From Phymorhynchus buccinoides (Eukaryota; Mollusca; Gastropoda; Neogastropoda; Raphitomidae): 64,000 nt of DNA. Below the pieces are notes generated by a model, which ran no database searches, was not told the origin of the DNA, and saw nothing but the letters and a program-made list of their open reading frames with translations. Positions 37,316 through 49,738 of the stretch are shown here, in pieces. The stretch covers positions 20,500,591 through 20,564,590 of the forward strand of contig CM065693.1 of assembly GCA_017654935.2 (NCBI GenBank). Direction: 5' to 3'. Numbering within the stretch: position 1 is the stretch's first letter; each line of letters opens with the position of its first letter. The position numbers and the translations under genes are program-made.

Positions 37316-37562
37316 TTAACCCTTTCGCCGCCAGCCATTTTTCAGCAAAAATGTTCCATTAATCTTACCTGGGTAAAGAAAACAAAATCATCTGCAATAT
37401 TGGAAATTCCTCTGTGACATGTATAAAGTAAGGCCTATCCTTGCCTCCCAACATTATGAAAATAGGGTCTTTGGATAACAGACCCTGGTTTGATGCCTTT
37501 TAGTGACATGGGTGTTAAACCATTGTGGTGCAAAAATGCGACATTGGCGGTGAAAGGGTTAA
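37316..37562. mobile_element. piggyBac-like MITE, copy P1
   Basis: TTAA-CCCTTTCGCCGCCA ... TGGCGGTGAAAGGG-TTAA with TTAA duplicated at both ends (37,316 and 37,559). The interior is in the opposite orientation to the copies at 47,374-53,709. TTAA duplication plus CCC...GGG termini is the piggyBac signature. No transposase. Confidence 0.8.
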
Positions 37563-37654
37563 ACATCAGATTTTGAGCTGTTTAGTTTCCCGGTAACTTA
37601 ACTTTGGCCTGTTGCTTAGCAGTGGAAGACACTTTGCTACAATGTGTTTGCTCC

Positions 37655-37935
37655 ACACCACACCTTGTTGATAAATGTCAGATTTTGATCTTCTTCTGCA
37701 TTCCCAGGCCATAATGGCTAAGGTATGCATGTTTTCAGTTTTCACTGTTCTCCCCGCTGCATACAGCCGACACATTCCGATTTCGGAGGTCAGGAGCTCA
37801 AAAGAAAAATCATTGGAAGATTTTTTTTTTTTTAAAGGCAGGAGAATGGGCCAATAAGTCATAACGATAGTGGATGATAGAAAGCAAAGAGAAAAGGCAG
37901 AGTCAAAGAGAGTGGCAGATTAGAGGAAGTTATAA
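37655..37935 (-). repeat. Dispersed repeat R (minus strand copy)
   Basis: 'caaagagagtggcagattag' at the right and 'cccgctgcatacagccgaca' inside are the complement of 16,700-16,870. Confidence 0.6.
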
Positions 37936-38120
37936 GCACAGAACTTCAAGAAGGTGGGGGAACTATTTTTTTTACGAAAGATCCCCTGGTATCCTGGAGG
38001 TGGCGGGGTCATCCAGCTCCCGTATGGAGGCACGAGGCATCCACCAACTGCCCCAAGATTATGATCATATCCCTTCAACCGCATCCCACCCACAGACAGA
38101 CAAGAAAGGTAAATGGATAG
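37936..38120. other. GC-rich island with exon-like features, unassigned
   Basis: 37,985-38,110 has a higher GC content than its surroundings and ends in 'gacaagaaag|gtaaat', a fair donor. Either strand gives a Pro/Gly-rich open stretch of about 40 codons (for example YPGGGGVIQLPYGG on +). There is no family match, and no acceptor could be chosen. It could be a lone exon, a gene relic or chance. Confidence 0.2.
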
Positions 38121-38549
38121 ACCGCAAGCAGCGAAGCATACACTAACAAGCTCCAAACTGTGAAGTTCGAAATACACATGGTCTTAATGGTCACAATGTA
38201 CAGTCGCACAGAAAAGAAACTTCACAAATCATACAAAGCACCAAACACACACACACAGTACAAAAAGAGAAATAGTCATGATTACCAACATCGTAACAAA
38301 ATAAGTTAACAGTAAACAAAGAGATCAACTAGTCTCTCTTTCATCAAACCCTTGAAAGTTTCAAAGTAATAAAGATTACAATTATCATAACTCAGGCAAG
38401 ATAGTTTCGCTTTTGGAGACAATTTGCCTGTAAGCTTAAAACTTTTGAGTGAATTTTGTTGATATTTTGTGTAATGCTAGGGTATAAATAATAATATAAG
38501 AAACAATGCTTTTTAAAAAAATCGTTTCCAGTCGAATTAATCTACATGT

Positions 38550-38714
38550 ATTGTTGCTGTCGTTCCCTGGCTTAATGACTCCAGGGATCATACCAACAGC
38601 CGAAGCAATTGAACACTATGGTACAAATGCCCCAACTAGGGGTGAGAACATTACGTGTGTGACCGTTTTTGGTTACCCCGTCACGTGGGCAGCCACACTC
38701 CGACTTCGGAGGAG
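38550..38714 (+). mobile_element. Dispersed SINE-like repeat S, copy 3
   Basis: 'tccctggcttaatgactcca' to 'cagccacactccgacttcgg'. Confidence 0.65.
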
Positions 38715-38762
38715 AATTAATCTATAAAATCAGAAGATATGACCTACTTAATTAAACATCAA

Positions 38763-39071
38763 TTAACCCCTTCACTGCCAAGCCCATTTCCTGTTCTGAG
38801 GCAACTATTTGCCAAGCCGCTTTAGGTTGCGGAGTCTAGCGCAAAAACTGCTGAATAAAAGTGCATATACCCTACACTCTTTGGAAATGGAATTGAATAT
38901 ACTATCATTTGAGAACACTTTCACATGCATTTTAACATACTGCTAAAAGCATATGGATAGAAAAAGGGGAACTCTCAGAATAACCCTATGATGGATATTT
39001 CCGTGATGGGGCTGTTTATAGGTTACCGGAAGTTGACGGAAATATCCGTGACAGGGCAGTGAAGAGGTTAA
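38763..39071. mobile_element. piggyBac-like MITE, longer subfamily
   Basis: TTAA-CCCCTTCACTGCCA at the left, '...GGCAGTGAAGAGG-TTAA' at the right; the interior differs from P1-P5. Confidence 0.65.
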
Positions 39072-39269
39072 ATAGGTCATATCTTCTGACTTCATAGATG
39101 TAATCATATAGATAAATGAATAGATTTAATTCCACTGTAAAATTGTTACATAAATAAAGGTGTACTATCGTTGCCCTAAGTTCATACATCTACTTTCCCG
39201 GACTCTTTGGAGGGTTAGAGTATCAAACAAGGAGCAACCCATACATTTAATTTGTTTAATTTTTACTAG

Positions 39270-40402
39270 CATGAATCTTTCTTTCTTCATGTCATGCTGG
39301 GTATTTGTTCCCCTTAGGGTTCTCAAAAGGCAAACCTGAACAGCTTTAGTCTAAGGGAAACAATCACAAGTCTACATCATAGTTTGAGTAATCTCCCCTG
39401 GACAATTTACTAGCATGAATCTTTCCTTCTTCATGTCATGCTGGGTATTTGTTCCCCGTAGGGTTCTCAAAAGGCAAACCTGAACAGCTTTAGTCTAAGG
39501 GAAACAATCACAAGTCTACATCATAGTTTGAGTAATCTCCCCTGGACAATTTACTAGCATGAATCTTTCCTTCTTCATGTATGCTGGGTATTTGTTCCCC
39601 GTAGGGTTCTCAAAAGGCAAACCTGAACAGCTTTCGTCTAAGGGAAACAATCACAAGTCTACATCATAGTTTGAGTAATCTCCCCTGGACAATTTACTAA
39701 CATGAATCTTTCCTTCTTCATGTCATGCTGGGTATTTGTTCCCCGTAGGGTTCTCAAAAGGCAAACCTGAACAGCTTTCGTCTAAGGGAAACAATCACAA
39801 GTCTACATCATAGTTGGAGTAATCTCCCCTGGACAATTTACTAGCATGAATCTTTCCTTCTTCATGTATGCTGGGTATTTGTTCCCCGTAGGGTTCTCAA
39901 AAGGCAAACCTGAACAGCTTTAGTCTAAGGGAAACAATCACAAGTCTACATCATAGTTTGAGTAATCTCCCCTGGACAATTTACTAGCATGAATCTTTCC
40001 TTCTTCATGTATGCTGGGTATTTGTTCCCCGTAGGGTTCTCAAAAGGCAAACCTGAACAGCTTTCGTCTAAGGGAAACAATCACAAGTCTACATCATAGT
40101 TGGAGTAATCTCCCCTGGACAATTTACTAACATGAATCTTTCCTTCTTCATGTCATGCTGGGTATTTGTTCCCCGTAGGGTTCTCAAAAGGCAAACCTGA
40201 ACAGCTTTAGTCTAAGGGAAACAATCACAAGTCTACATCATAGTTTGAGTAATCTCCCCTGGACAATTTACTAGCATGAATCTTTCCTTCTTCATGTATG
40301 CTGGGTATTTGTTCCCCGTAGGGTTCTCAAAAGGCAAACCTGAACAGCTTTAGTCTAAGGGAAACAATCACAAGTCTACATCATAGTTTGAGTAATCTCC
40401 CC
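39270..40402 (+). repeat. Eight-copy tandem satellite, 143/144-bp unit
   Basis: Units start with 'catgaatctttccttcttca' at 39,270, 39,414, 39,558, 39,701, 39,845, 39,988, 40,131 and 40,275 and are nearly identical. Variant sites (catgtcatg/catgtatg, ttagtct/ttcgtct, tttgagt/ttggagt) are shuffled among copies. No coding frame runs through the units. Confidence 0.95.
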
Positions 40403-42660
40403 ATGACAAGATTTTCATGTTTTTTGCTCTCCCATTACTACTTTCAGGGGAGCTATGTTTTATGTCTAACGGTAAGAATTTGCCTTGTGCATGACAATGA
40501 CATGGCATTCATGAACAGCAATGCTTTCAGGCTGACAAATAGTGTGTGGAGAAGGAAAAAAAGGTGGGTAAATCAAAACATGGGGAAAGACAAAGCAAGC
40601 ACACATTTTGCATTGAAAGCTGCACTAAGTATTGAATTTGTTGTATGTTGTGAAAGTGGCTTGGTTTCAAGACAACACCTGCAACTTTTTTTCTCTCCAA
40701 AAATCAAACTAAAAAAACCACCTCACACATTATTAGCAAATCTGCCGTGTCGAAAGAAACAAAAATTGTAATTTGTTGACTTTGATGTAAAACAGAATAA
40801 TTTCTGGCCATCCAAAGTTACCTCTTATCAACAAAATAAATAAATAAATAAAGGGCATGTTGAAATTCTTTGTTATTCAAGAATAAAACAAAACAAACAA
40901 AAACTACTTTGCAGAACACACCCCACCCCCACACCCCAAAAATCAACTGTCTCAGTTGCACAATAATCCAATAAATGAGTATTATTTCAGTTTTAAAAAC
41001 TGACGGGAAAATGCAATATCACTTGATAAAAGTCCTGCCCTATTTGAAGTATTTCATAACATGCACAGAGGCATGCACAAACAAACAAGCCCTCTACAAT
41101 TTCCAAATTAATGTAAAAAAAAGTTGTCAATCTTATTTAAAAAATAAAAAAACTATCATTAATTTGATTGAACATAAATCATGATTTTCACAGCATCTGA
41201 GTTAATTAACATAAAGGCGCTAAAAAGTAGCGAGAATCAATTCAGTAACACGAACATAATGCTGTAGAAGAACAAAAGCACATTAACTCATTCGCATCGC
41301 AACGATTTTGGATTATTAAAAAAAGTCACAGATCACTCCATTTCACTAACACAAACAAAACATACATAAACAAAAGGAGAAATGAAAGAAGATTACAGGT
41401 TTTTACTTCAGGTTTAGACAGAGAAGTGGTAGATCAGATTTTTTAAAATATATAGACTTTATATAGAAAAACTCCACACCAATTGGTTGCCCCACAACAA
41501 ACCACTACAAAAGCAAAGCCAGAGGCAAAATTGTGGTCTAAGGGAGCGAGGCGAGTTTAGAAGTGACCAAGGTGTGCACACATATTTACTTCCCTTGAAG
41601 TAAATCCATCAAATTGACAGCTATCTATTAATTCCGCACATATATGGCTGGAACGACTTGGATGAGCTAACAAGGGGGAAGATAGCCAAGTTTCTACTGT
41701 TTATTTCCTCAGAAATCCCAGTTTGATCATGAAAGGAAAGGAACATCCAAACTGTAGCACCAGTGCTACATTCATTGACAAAGTTTTAAAAAAATCGATA
41801 GCAAAGATTGATTTGAAGCATTTATATAATGGAGGAAAAAGAAAAACTTAATAAATGTCCAGAATTCCTGGTTGTAGTTTAGCCATGTTATAGCATTCAA
41901 ACTGAAAATGTGACAGTGCATGAGAAAAACAGACCTAATGGAATTTTGGCATAAATTGAGATTTTGTTTTTACAAGATAGAGCAAAGTTTGTTTTAGTAA
42001 ATGCACAGAAAACAGAATTGAATTATCTTTGCTACTTTTGATTTTATGGCAATTTGAACTTTGACATTCAAGACACATAACTTGCGAAAATAGAACAAAG
42101 ACGACATATTTTTTTACTCTTTGTTTCTATTGACTTTATTTAAAAAAGTCAAATAAACAAAGAAATCGTCCAAAATGTCTTTCATGTTGTGGATACTAGA
42201 ATACATTAAAACAAACATAAATATGCACTAAATAGAAAATTGATATTTTGGGGGTTGTTGACTATTTTTGGCTTTGGCTCAAAAGCATTCTGAGCGACTA
42301 ATAAATTATCTGTTTTTACCATGCACCATCATAAAATAATATTGAGATACAATTCAAACATTAGAATAGTGTTTCCTGTATAACTTAATATTCTTTCACA
42401 CACTCTCTCGTAGATTCAAACAACACAACGAGGAATTCGGTCATCATAAATTTAAGTTTAAAAATAATATATAAAGAAAAAAAGAGAAAATACCTTACAA
42501 ATGTAATATCTGTATTGTAACATGTTTTTTTCTTATTCACATTGTAATTATAAACTACTAATCACATAATAATGACTGACACTGCACACGAAACAAGAAA
42601 ATGCAGCATCGACCAAAGCATCTAGCATAAGTATGACTGGGCCATGCCAAGATTGTAAAC
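40403..42660. other. AT-rich intergenic region
   Basis: A 127-codon open frame (40,388-40,771, +) starts in the last satellite unit and has no recognisable domain, so it is not called. Composition is A-rich on + with no array or MITE recognised. It could hold a distal 3' UTR of a - strand gene, but no signal proves it. Confidence 0.35.
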
Positions 42661-42661
42661 C

Positions 42662-42905
42662 AATAGGGAGAAAGGTGGCAAAGTGGTTAAGACGTTCACC
42701 TGCCAAATGTAATGAGTGACTGCAACGTGAGTGACCCGGGTTCGAATCCCGGCCTCGCCCTTTCTTTCTAGTTCGACAGGAAAATCGAACTGAACGTCCA
42801 GTCCTTCGGATGGGGACTTAAAGCTAGTCTGACCCGTGCGCTTAAAGCACGTAAAAATCCCACGGCAGTTGAAAAAGTCGGTAAGAGCAGGGAGAAATCC
42901 CGCTG
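42662..42905 (+). mobile_element. tRNA-derived SINE
   Basis: Box A 'tggcaaagtgg' (42,676-42,686) and box B 'ggttcgaatcc' (42,739-42,749) fit the pol III consensus exactly. The body includes 'ccttcggatggggacttaaa' and 'cacgtaaaaatcccacggca', a central motif shared by many invertebrate tRNA-SINEs. The 5' end cannot pair with 'ctcgccc', so this is not a tRNA gene. Confidence 0.8.
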
Positions 42906-42934
42906 CCTAGTATGGCCAAATTGATAGCTAGGTT

Positions 42935-43590
42935 TTCCAAGTGTGCCCCCCCCCCCCCCTCCTCACCCTGTGCCCCCCCCCCACCCCCCAAAAAAAGGAT
43001 AGGCACTGCACTTGGGGCGACGCACTCTCCGGTGAGAGCAGCCGAATTTCACAGAGATAAAGGGCTTCGCACACTAGCGTCAAGATCTCGAGATCACGGC
43101 GATTTTTTGCTACAAGGCGCAGTGTGATGCGCCGCTTGCATGCGAGAGATTCGCGGCACGGCAGGATTTTTTATGCGTAGCTGCGCGATTTTTTGTTGCT
43201 CGAGAATAGAACCGGCTCTAATCTTGATGCTCAAGATCGCAGAGATCGTGAAACTAGCCAATCACAACGGACGGAAGGACCATAACTCTGATTGAAGAAA
43301 AAAAATGGCAGACTTGCTCGAACCCGAAACAAAGCAGCACAAACAATGACACACATTTCATCTTCTGAAGAAGACGAATCATCGTGGTCAGCCATACTGT
43401 TGTTTCTAGGAGGAGGTTTGAAGCGACAATAGTCGTGTGTGAGAACACCACTGCCTCGCTACAATGTGTGCTGTGATGCAGGAGTCAACGCGTCAAGGCG
43501 TTGCTCTGAGAAACAATTGACGCCTGATGCTAGTGTGCGAAGGCCTTAAGTCTCTGTGACTAGAATATACCAAATACCAATACACTTGAT
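42935..43590 (+). mobile_element. SINE 3' part interrupted by a DNA transposon
   Basis: The left part (to 43,060, 'gcagccgaatttcacagaga') and the right part (from 43,547, 'gtctctgtgactagaatata') together match the uninterrupted end at 29,935-29,985. A 486-bp element lies between them. Confidence 0.75.
43061..43546. mobile_element. PIF/Harbinger-like MITE inside a SINE
   Basis: TIRs AGGGCTTCGCACACTAGCG (left) and, inverted at the right end, AGGCCTTCGCACACTAGCA, flanked by a 3-bp TAA duplication (43,058-43,060; 43,547-43,549). 3-bp TWA target sites are typical of PIF/Harbinger. No transposase frame. The superfamily is inferred from ends and target site only. Confidence 0.7.
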
Positions 43591-44014
43591 CAGTTGGGTT
43601 TTTTAATTCAATAATACATGATAAACTTACACCAATGAACCATTCCTAAGTGAAATCAAAACACCAAAAAAAAGGATATTCACATATAAACATTACAGAA
43701 TAAAAGGTTGGTATCCTCTCCGGACTTTTTTGTGGACAGATTGCAACAGAATTAAAACAACAGGCATAAAGACACGAAGCACAACAAAGAGATAGTTAAA
43801 AACATATTTTCATTGATTTTTTTTTTTTTTTTTAAACATTCAAGAAGTGACTTTCATTATTCTTCCCCCTCCCTTCCCTTCAAAAGTTAAAAAAAAAAAA
43901 AAAAGTCATCACAGGAAAAAATAATTTTCAAAAAGGTGTGAATTAAAAAAAAAATACCAAAGCTAAGCTGTCTTCCCAACCCTCTACTTACTGTTCCTTA
44001 CTTCCAATCTGCAT

Positions 44015-44564
44015 TAAAGGTGGACCCTGACGGATGAGTTTTTGCAAGAAACACGTCGAGATGACCAAAAAGACAGACTTTTTAAGATCGGAACACACTT
44101 TGCTCTGGTTTCCTAAAATTCAAACCGTCCAAATGGCGATTCCTCCTTGGCGGAGTTGCCGGAGAGAGAAGCCATTTTGGATGGGGTGGGTGGAGAGTGG
44201 TTGAAGCTTTTTCTTCTTTGTAGTGCAATAATTAAAAAAATTGAGCTATTTCCTTTGTTGTGAGCGAAACTCCTTTAGGTAAACTGTATAAAATAAATAC
44301 AATAAAAAGGCTTACATTGTAGAAATTTCATACAAACGATTTGGTCTAAACTCAGGCGGCCATTAGAAAAGAGAAAGCACATGCCTTCTCTTTCACTGAC
44401 AGAATTTGACTTCCAGCACCTCCGCCAAGGAGGAACTGCCGATTTGACGGTTTGATTTCTAGGAAACCAGACCGAAGTGAGTGTTGTGATCTCTGTAAAG
44501 GGTGTTTTCCTGGTGATCTCGACGTGTTTCTTGCAAAAACTCATCCGTCAGGGTGCCCCTTTAA
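44015..44564. mobile_element. Foldback element, ~145-bp arms
   Basis: 'gaccctgacggatgagtttt' (44,023) and 'aaaactcatccgtcagggtg' (44,536) are inverted and extend inward over 'gcaagaaacacgtcgagatg' and 'ctccttggcggag'. Central spacer of about 250 bp without a gene. Confidence 0.75.
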
Positions 44565-45722
44565 AAAAAACCCTGAATGGTAGGATCGGGGTAAACCTGA
44601 ATGGTAGGATCGGGGTGAGGTGTAGGTAAGGGTTGCTATCAACATAGGTGGAATAAACTTACAAAGATTACAGCACATAAATTGTAACCATTACATACAC
44701 TCTTTTCAAGCATGATAAAGAAAAAAACCATGTAGTGACCATGTCGGAAAATCATATTTTTACAAACATTTTGTTTCATTTCATTTCAGCAGTGAGTGTT
44801 GAAAAACTAACTATTATATTGATTTTGAAGGTGTGTAAAGATCTGGAAAAGATTATGTTCGAGAAAAAGTCACCAAAACAACGCTATCTGTCTTAAAAAG
44901 AACTTAATCATAAATTCTTTTTTTCTAAATCAATTTCATTTAAGAATTTCTCATTCCAAACTCTTTATAGTAAATTGCAATTCCATCTGCAGAAAATTTG
45001 ATTTTCAGATTTGATTCCCTAATGTATGCAATTTAAAGGCAAAAGTAGCAAACAGGATAGAAAAGAGTCCTGAAAAAAGATACTTAAGGCTTTATACTAC
45101 TTGCCAACACAAAAAGACGATAATTTTAGGCCTGAACTGCCTATGCCACCCAGTGACAAGTCAGGAGCAGATAATTTTCTCTGGCTATAAACTACTACTT
45201 CATGACAGGCAAGGGCGATAATCTTATGTAGATGGCGCACGCATCTCAGTGCACGAGACAGGGGCAGATAATGTTCAGCATAAAGCCTCATTGATGAACT
45301 ATGCTTACTACAGACTCTACCCAATGACTTTACAAGGGCTACCAATTCGTGCATCATGCCCGGCAGAACAGACATCACCTACCACCACTAAGGCCAGCTC
45401 AGAAGCAGTAGTCTCTCTACTTTAGTGGTTTGCTTTACATTTTCAAACTTTTCCATGTTTACAGAAAGAGCCAACAGAACACCTACGAATGAATATCCAC
45501 TTCACATGAACTGTCGTTCAGAAATAGATTCATTGAAACTAAAGACAAACCAGTTTACGGGCACTGACCTAGTTCAAATGATTGTGCAGCCCCATTAAGA
45601 CAGTCCCAACTCTATTAAAAAAGAAAATTTAACTTAATCCAAAGAAATTAATCATATGGCTTTGTGCCGGGAGGACGTAAAACAAACTTCAGTCAGAAAG
45701 ACAGTCCATGGTAACATAGCCA
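44565..45722. other. Intergenic; contains repeat shared with 16.4 kb
   Basis: 45,195-45,290 (-) matches 16,400-16,480 ('ctgcccctgtctcgtgcact', 'aagattatcgccctt'). 'cctgaatggtaggatcgggg' is duplicated at 44,571/44,597. No gene. Confidence 0.5.
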
Positions 45723-45947
45723 GGGCCTGTATTCACGTTGAGATAGCATGAGACTTAGCATCATGCTAACTTAGAAGCTCTTCCAATGTCCTATAGGATT
45801 TAATAGGACTTTTGGAAGAGCTTCTAAGTTAGCATGATGCTAAGTCTCATGCTATCTCAACGTAAATACAATCCTATAGGACATTGGAAGAGCTTCTAAG
45901 TTAGCATGATGCTAAGTCTCATGCTATCTCAACGTGAATACAGGCCC
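45723..45947. mobile_element. Foldback MITE with one duplicated arm
   Basis: 'gggcctgtattcacgttgag' at the left and 'ctcaacgtgaatacaggccc' at the right. The right arm occurs twice in direct orientation (about 45,817-45,868 and 45,878-45,947). Confidence 0.8.
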
Positions 45948-47373
45948 AGGTTTAGGGACAAAAAGTTCTGAAGATAAAGGTACCTGTAGAATTAGAGCCT
46001 CCAACATGAAGTGTTTGAAGAAACACTGCAGGCTCTCATTCTACATATATTTGTTCTTCACCTTGTATTTCGAAAAATGCAGTAGTCATTTTTTCATCTT
46101 TTTGATAGCCAAATCATATTATATGGGGGTGGGGGGTTGAAGGGAGGTGGGTGTTAGTGTGTTGTGTTATGATTATATGCAATGCATTCTCTAATGTATT
46201 CATTTTCATAGAGATGTATGGTGAGGATATGTGAACCAGTCTGTTAGAAATGTTTGTACGAATGGTGAGTGAAAAGCGCATTGAGTTGCTTAGCAAGATT
46301 ATGCGCTATATAAGCATTATTATTTTTTTAATTTATTTATTATATTCATCAATTCTACATATCATTTACCGGCACAAAATTTGAATGAAAGCAGCAGACA
46401 CTAAATTCTATACAAAACTTTCAAAAGTGTACCATAAACAGAATCTTCAACAGAGTCCAATACATTAATGGTGACCTACTTGATTTAGAAATTGTCCCGG
46501 AAACAACAAAAAATGTTAATCCAAGAAACACTTTCTAAATGTACATTTTTATACTGATGTTCAGCCTTGTTCAAATCATGACGAAAAGAATCAAATGATA
46601 CCCCAGAATCCATAAAATATATTGTAACAAAACTAGATACATAGGTCTCAAAGAAAAAAAGAATTAAACCTAAACGGAATACAGACAGCGATATAACGAT
46701 AGCAAATTTGAAATAAACCACACACGCATAACGTACCCAATGTCACCATTTTTGTTCAGACAAAAAAAAAGGGAAAAAAAACCTAGCATCAAAGTACATT
46801 TTGAACACTTGCACAAGATCCAAAGTATAAAAAATGTCTTCCCCTCTCCTGCTTCTCTGGCAAGGTATGATCAGAGCCGATACAGTCTCTCTCTCTCACA
46901 CACACACACACACATGCACGCACACGCACGCACGCACAAACACACACACTTACTGTGCATCCAAATTCCATGCACACATACACTGCCGGTATATTAAGAT
47001 ACACAATACAACAATCCAATAAATTAATCGATGGAAAAACCTGTACAATCATGAAACAAAAATGGATTACTTTTCAATCAGCGTCAACACGCACAATAGT
47101 GCAAATCGCCACAATGATGAAGCGATTTCTTCAAAATATATCTACATCCACAATGATCAAATAATCAAGACCTTTTTTCTCTTAAAACTAAATCATTCCT
47201 TTAGAATTATTTCCATAATTATTATATAAATTACATTACAGGACAAGGTATGAGTTGTGTACGTCAGTGTGGGGTGTGAGACAAAAGCCAACAAGTGTGT
47301 ACCGAGTACCGGTACATTATGTACCCTGACTGTTTGCAGTTGAATAATTTAACCTAATCAGTTTCACTAGCAG
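45948..47373. other. Intergenic AT-rich; CA microsatellite
   Basis: (CT)n(CA)n at 46,885-46,950. Nothing else recognised. Confidence 0.45.
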
Positions 47374-47609
47374 TTAACCCTTTCACTGCCAAAGTCGCAT
47401 TTTAGCACCACATCTATGTCACTAAAAAGGCATCAAATTGGGGTGCATTACCCAAAGACCCTATTGTCTTAGTTTTGGGAAGTAAGGATAGACCTTAGTT
47501 TATATGTGCCACAGAAGAATCCTCAATACTGCAGATAGATTTTGTTCTCTACCCAGGTAAATTTAATGGACATTTTTGGCTGAAATATGGGTGGCGGTGA
47601 AAGGGTTAA
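47374..47609. mobile_element. piggyBac-like MITE, copy P2
   Basis: TTAA-CCCTTTCACTGCCA ... GGCGGTGAAAGGG-TTAA. Confidence 0.85.
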
Positions 47610-47867
47610 TACTGGTAGCCTTTTCAGGCTTGCCCCTCCCCTCTCCATCTCCCTTCCCATTTATCGATACTGCGATATCGATATCACATCAATTCATAAT
47701 AATCGTCATTAACATCGGAATCATCAAAGTATGGTAGTCATAATGATAATTGTGTGCCTAACAATAACACATTCTTCCAGACTTAAATTTAAAAACCTGA
47801 TTGGCTCATGCAAAAAAAATAAAATTAAAAAATAGGACCAGTGCAGAGCAAAAACATTAAAACTGTA

Positions 47868-48436
47868 ATTTTCGGGTTATAAGGCGATATTTTTTTCTCC
47901 AATTTTGACCTATGCGCATAATAAACGAGGGCACCCTATTAGTGAATAAAATCGTGAGAAGAGAAGCAATGATTGCCGTACTCAGTACAGTCTACTGTGA
48001 GTCTAAACATCGAAAGTGGTAACGAGTCACAGATACGACGAATACTTATGCTAAAATGCTTCAAAATCCCTATTATCGTCCGATATACCATCCAACAGAT
48101 GCCATAACCCTTCATTGGATGTAAAAAGCATCGTTGTAGAGCTTAAAATGCCATAATTCTATCAGTTTTCGCCAAGAAAATTCTAAACACAACAGCATGA
48201 AGTATTACAAACAGAAGTTTGATTATTTGAAAGGGGAGCCAACTCTCGTTTATGACAGCAATAATGGCGGTCGGCAAGCGTTTACCAGACGCATACAGAC
48301 TTCGAAGTTTGACTTTCTTTTGCGAGGTGTTTATCGCCTTATAAACGAGGGTGCCTTTTTCTTTAATTTTTTCAGATTTTTCTTGAAAATTGCCCTATTC
48401 GCCTTATACACACTTGTATGATCCGAAAAATACGGC
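47868..48436. mobile_element. MITE with 'ttcgggttataaggcg' termini (long form)
   Basis: 'taattttcgggttataaggc' at the left; 'cgccttatacac ... gatccgaaaaatacgg' at the right, imperfectly inverted. Related to 14,786-14,962. An internal 'cgccttataaacgagggtgcc' inverts 'ataaacgagggcacc'-type text near the left end. Confidence 0.5.
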
Positions 48437-48737
48437 ATACATCAAATAAACTGCTTTTTTTTTTTTTTTAGAGGAAAGAATTAAAAAAATCTAATTTACA
48501 TTGTCAAAAATACATTTTCATTTTGATTGCGCGCCATGTGAACATTTGGTCAAAGTTTTATGAAAGTAAGAATAAAACTAGGAAAGTAGTTACATAAACT
48601 TATTCAACAAGGGAACAACTTTGCAAAGTGCCTGAAAAACTGAAGAAATTAGCAGTGTCTTGTGATCGTTGGCAGATAGATAAATTCATCGTTGGTAACT
48701 ATTTAATTTTTCAAATCTCTTTCCATTAAGTCTTTCG

Positions 48738-49050
48738 TTTCCCCCCATGGGGATACCGGGGGGTCTTTTGTATAAATAGTTCCCCCACCTTCTGGAAGTT
48801 CTGTGCTTGTAGCTTCCTCTAATCTGTCACTCTCTTTGACTCTGCCTTTTCCCTTTGCTTACTGTCATCTACTATCTTTCTGCCTTACCGGTCCATTCTC
48901 CTGCCTTTTTTCACAAAACACTTTCAAAAACATTTCTTCAAGCCGAAGTCTGACTTGCTGGGCCTAACTATTTCTTAGTTAGGCACATAACGGCAGCATG
49001 ATGCATCTACGTTCATAATTGACAGGAAACTGTCTGAGCGATCGAAGAAG
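48738..49050 (+). repeat. Dispersed repeat R
   Basis: 'ttctggaagttctgtgcttg' at 48,790 to 'ggcagcatgatgcatctacg' at about 48,995. Confidence 0.65.
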
Positions 49051-49460
49051 AAGTCAACTTTACATTACAATTGTGACTGTGTTGTTTCATATTCAATACA
49101 TGTATTTAAAAATGTTTTTCTCTCTGTTTCTTTTTAGTTGAACTCTTCTAGCACTATGGGTGCGAATACATTCGCCCAAGACATCACTCTACACTCCCAC
49201 CAACTGCAAAGACATTCACTGCCAAGCACCCTGCCATGTGTGAACTTTTGTCCACAGTTTCTGCCATTAAAGCAATGCATATGCACTCGAAAAAAGAGTT
49301 ACCCCCCTCTTGTCGGTTGAGATGCAACGGACAACCAAGAACGCCAAAGAATACATGGCGCTAGAAGAGTTGAAATAGATCCATATATACTGATTTGTAG
49401 AAAGATGGATGGAAATAGGTAGACATAAGGATATATAGACAGACTTGTATTTTTATTCAT

Positions 49461-49738
49461 TTAACCCTTTCACCGCCAATGTCGCATTTTTGCACCACAA
49501 TGGTTTAACACCCATGTCACTAAAAGGCATCAAATCAGGGCCTGTTATCTAAAGACTCTATTTTCTTAATCTTGGGGGGTAAGGATAGGCCTAATGTTGT
49601 ACATGTCACAGAGGAATTTGCAATATTGCAGACATATTCTTTTCTCTACCCAGGTAAGTTTAATGGTATTTGGGGGCTGAAAAATAGCTGGCGGCAAAAG
49701 GTTTAATCTGCTATAATAGCTGGCGGCGAAAGGGTTAA
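49461..49738. mobile_element. piggyBac-like MITE, copy P3, right end duplicated
   Basis: TTAA-CCCTTTCACCGCCA at 49,461. The right terminus 'agctggcggc(a/g)aaagg' followed by TTAA occurs twice (about 49,704 and 49,738) as a 35-bp direct duplication. Confidence 0.8.

Noticed and set aside
39270..40402. CRISPR-like direct repeat array
   Set aside because: Units are contiguous with no unique spacers, in a eukaryotic genome; it is a satellite.
40388..40771. 127-codon plus-strand frame as a gene
   Set aside because: Starts within the last satellite unit, no domain, ordinary AT-rich composition.
42662..42760. tRNA gene
   Set aside because: Box A and B are good, but the acceptor stem does not pair and a SINE body follows.
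45097..45378. 93-codon minus-strand frame
   Set aside because: Lies in a dispersed repeat also present at about 16,400 with a disrupted frame.
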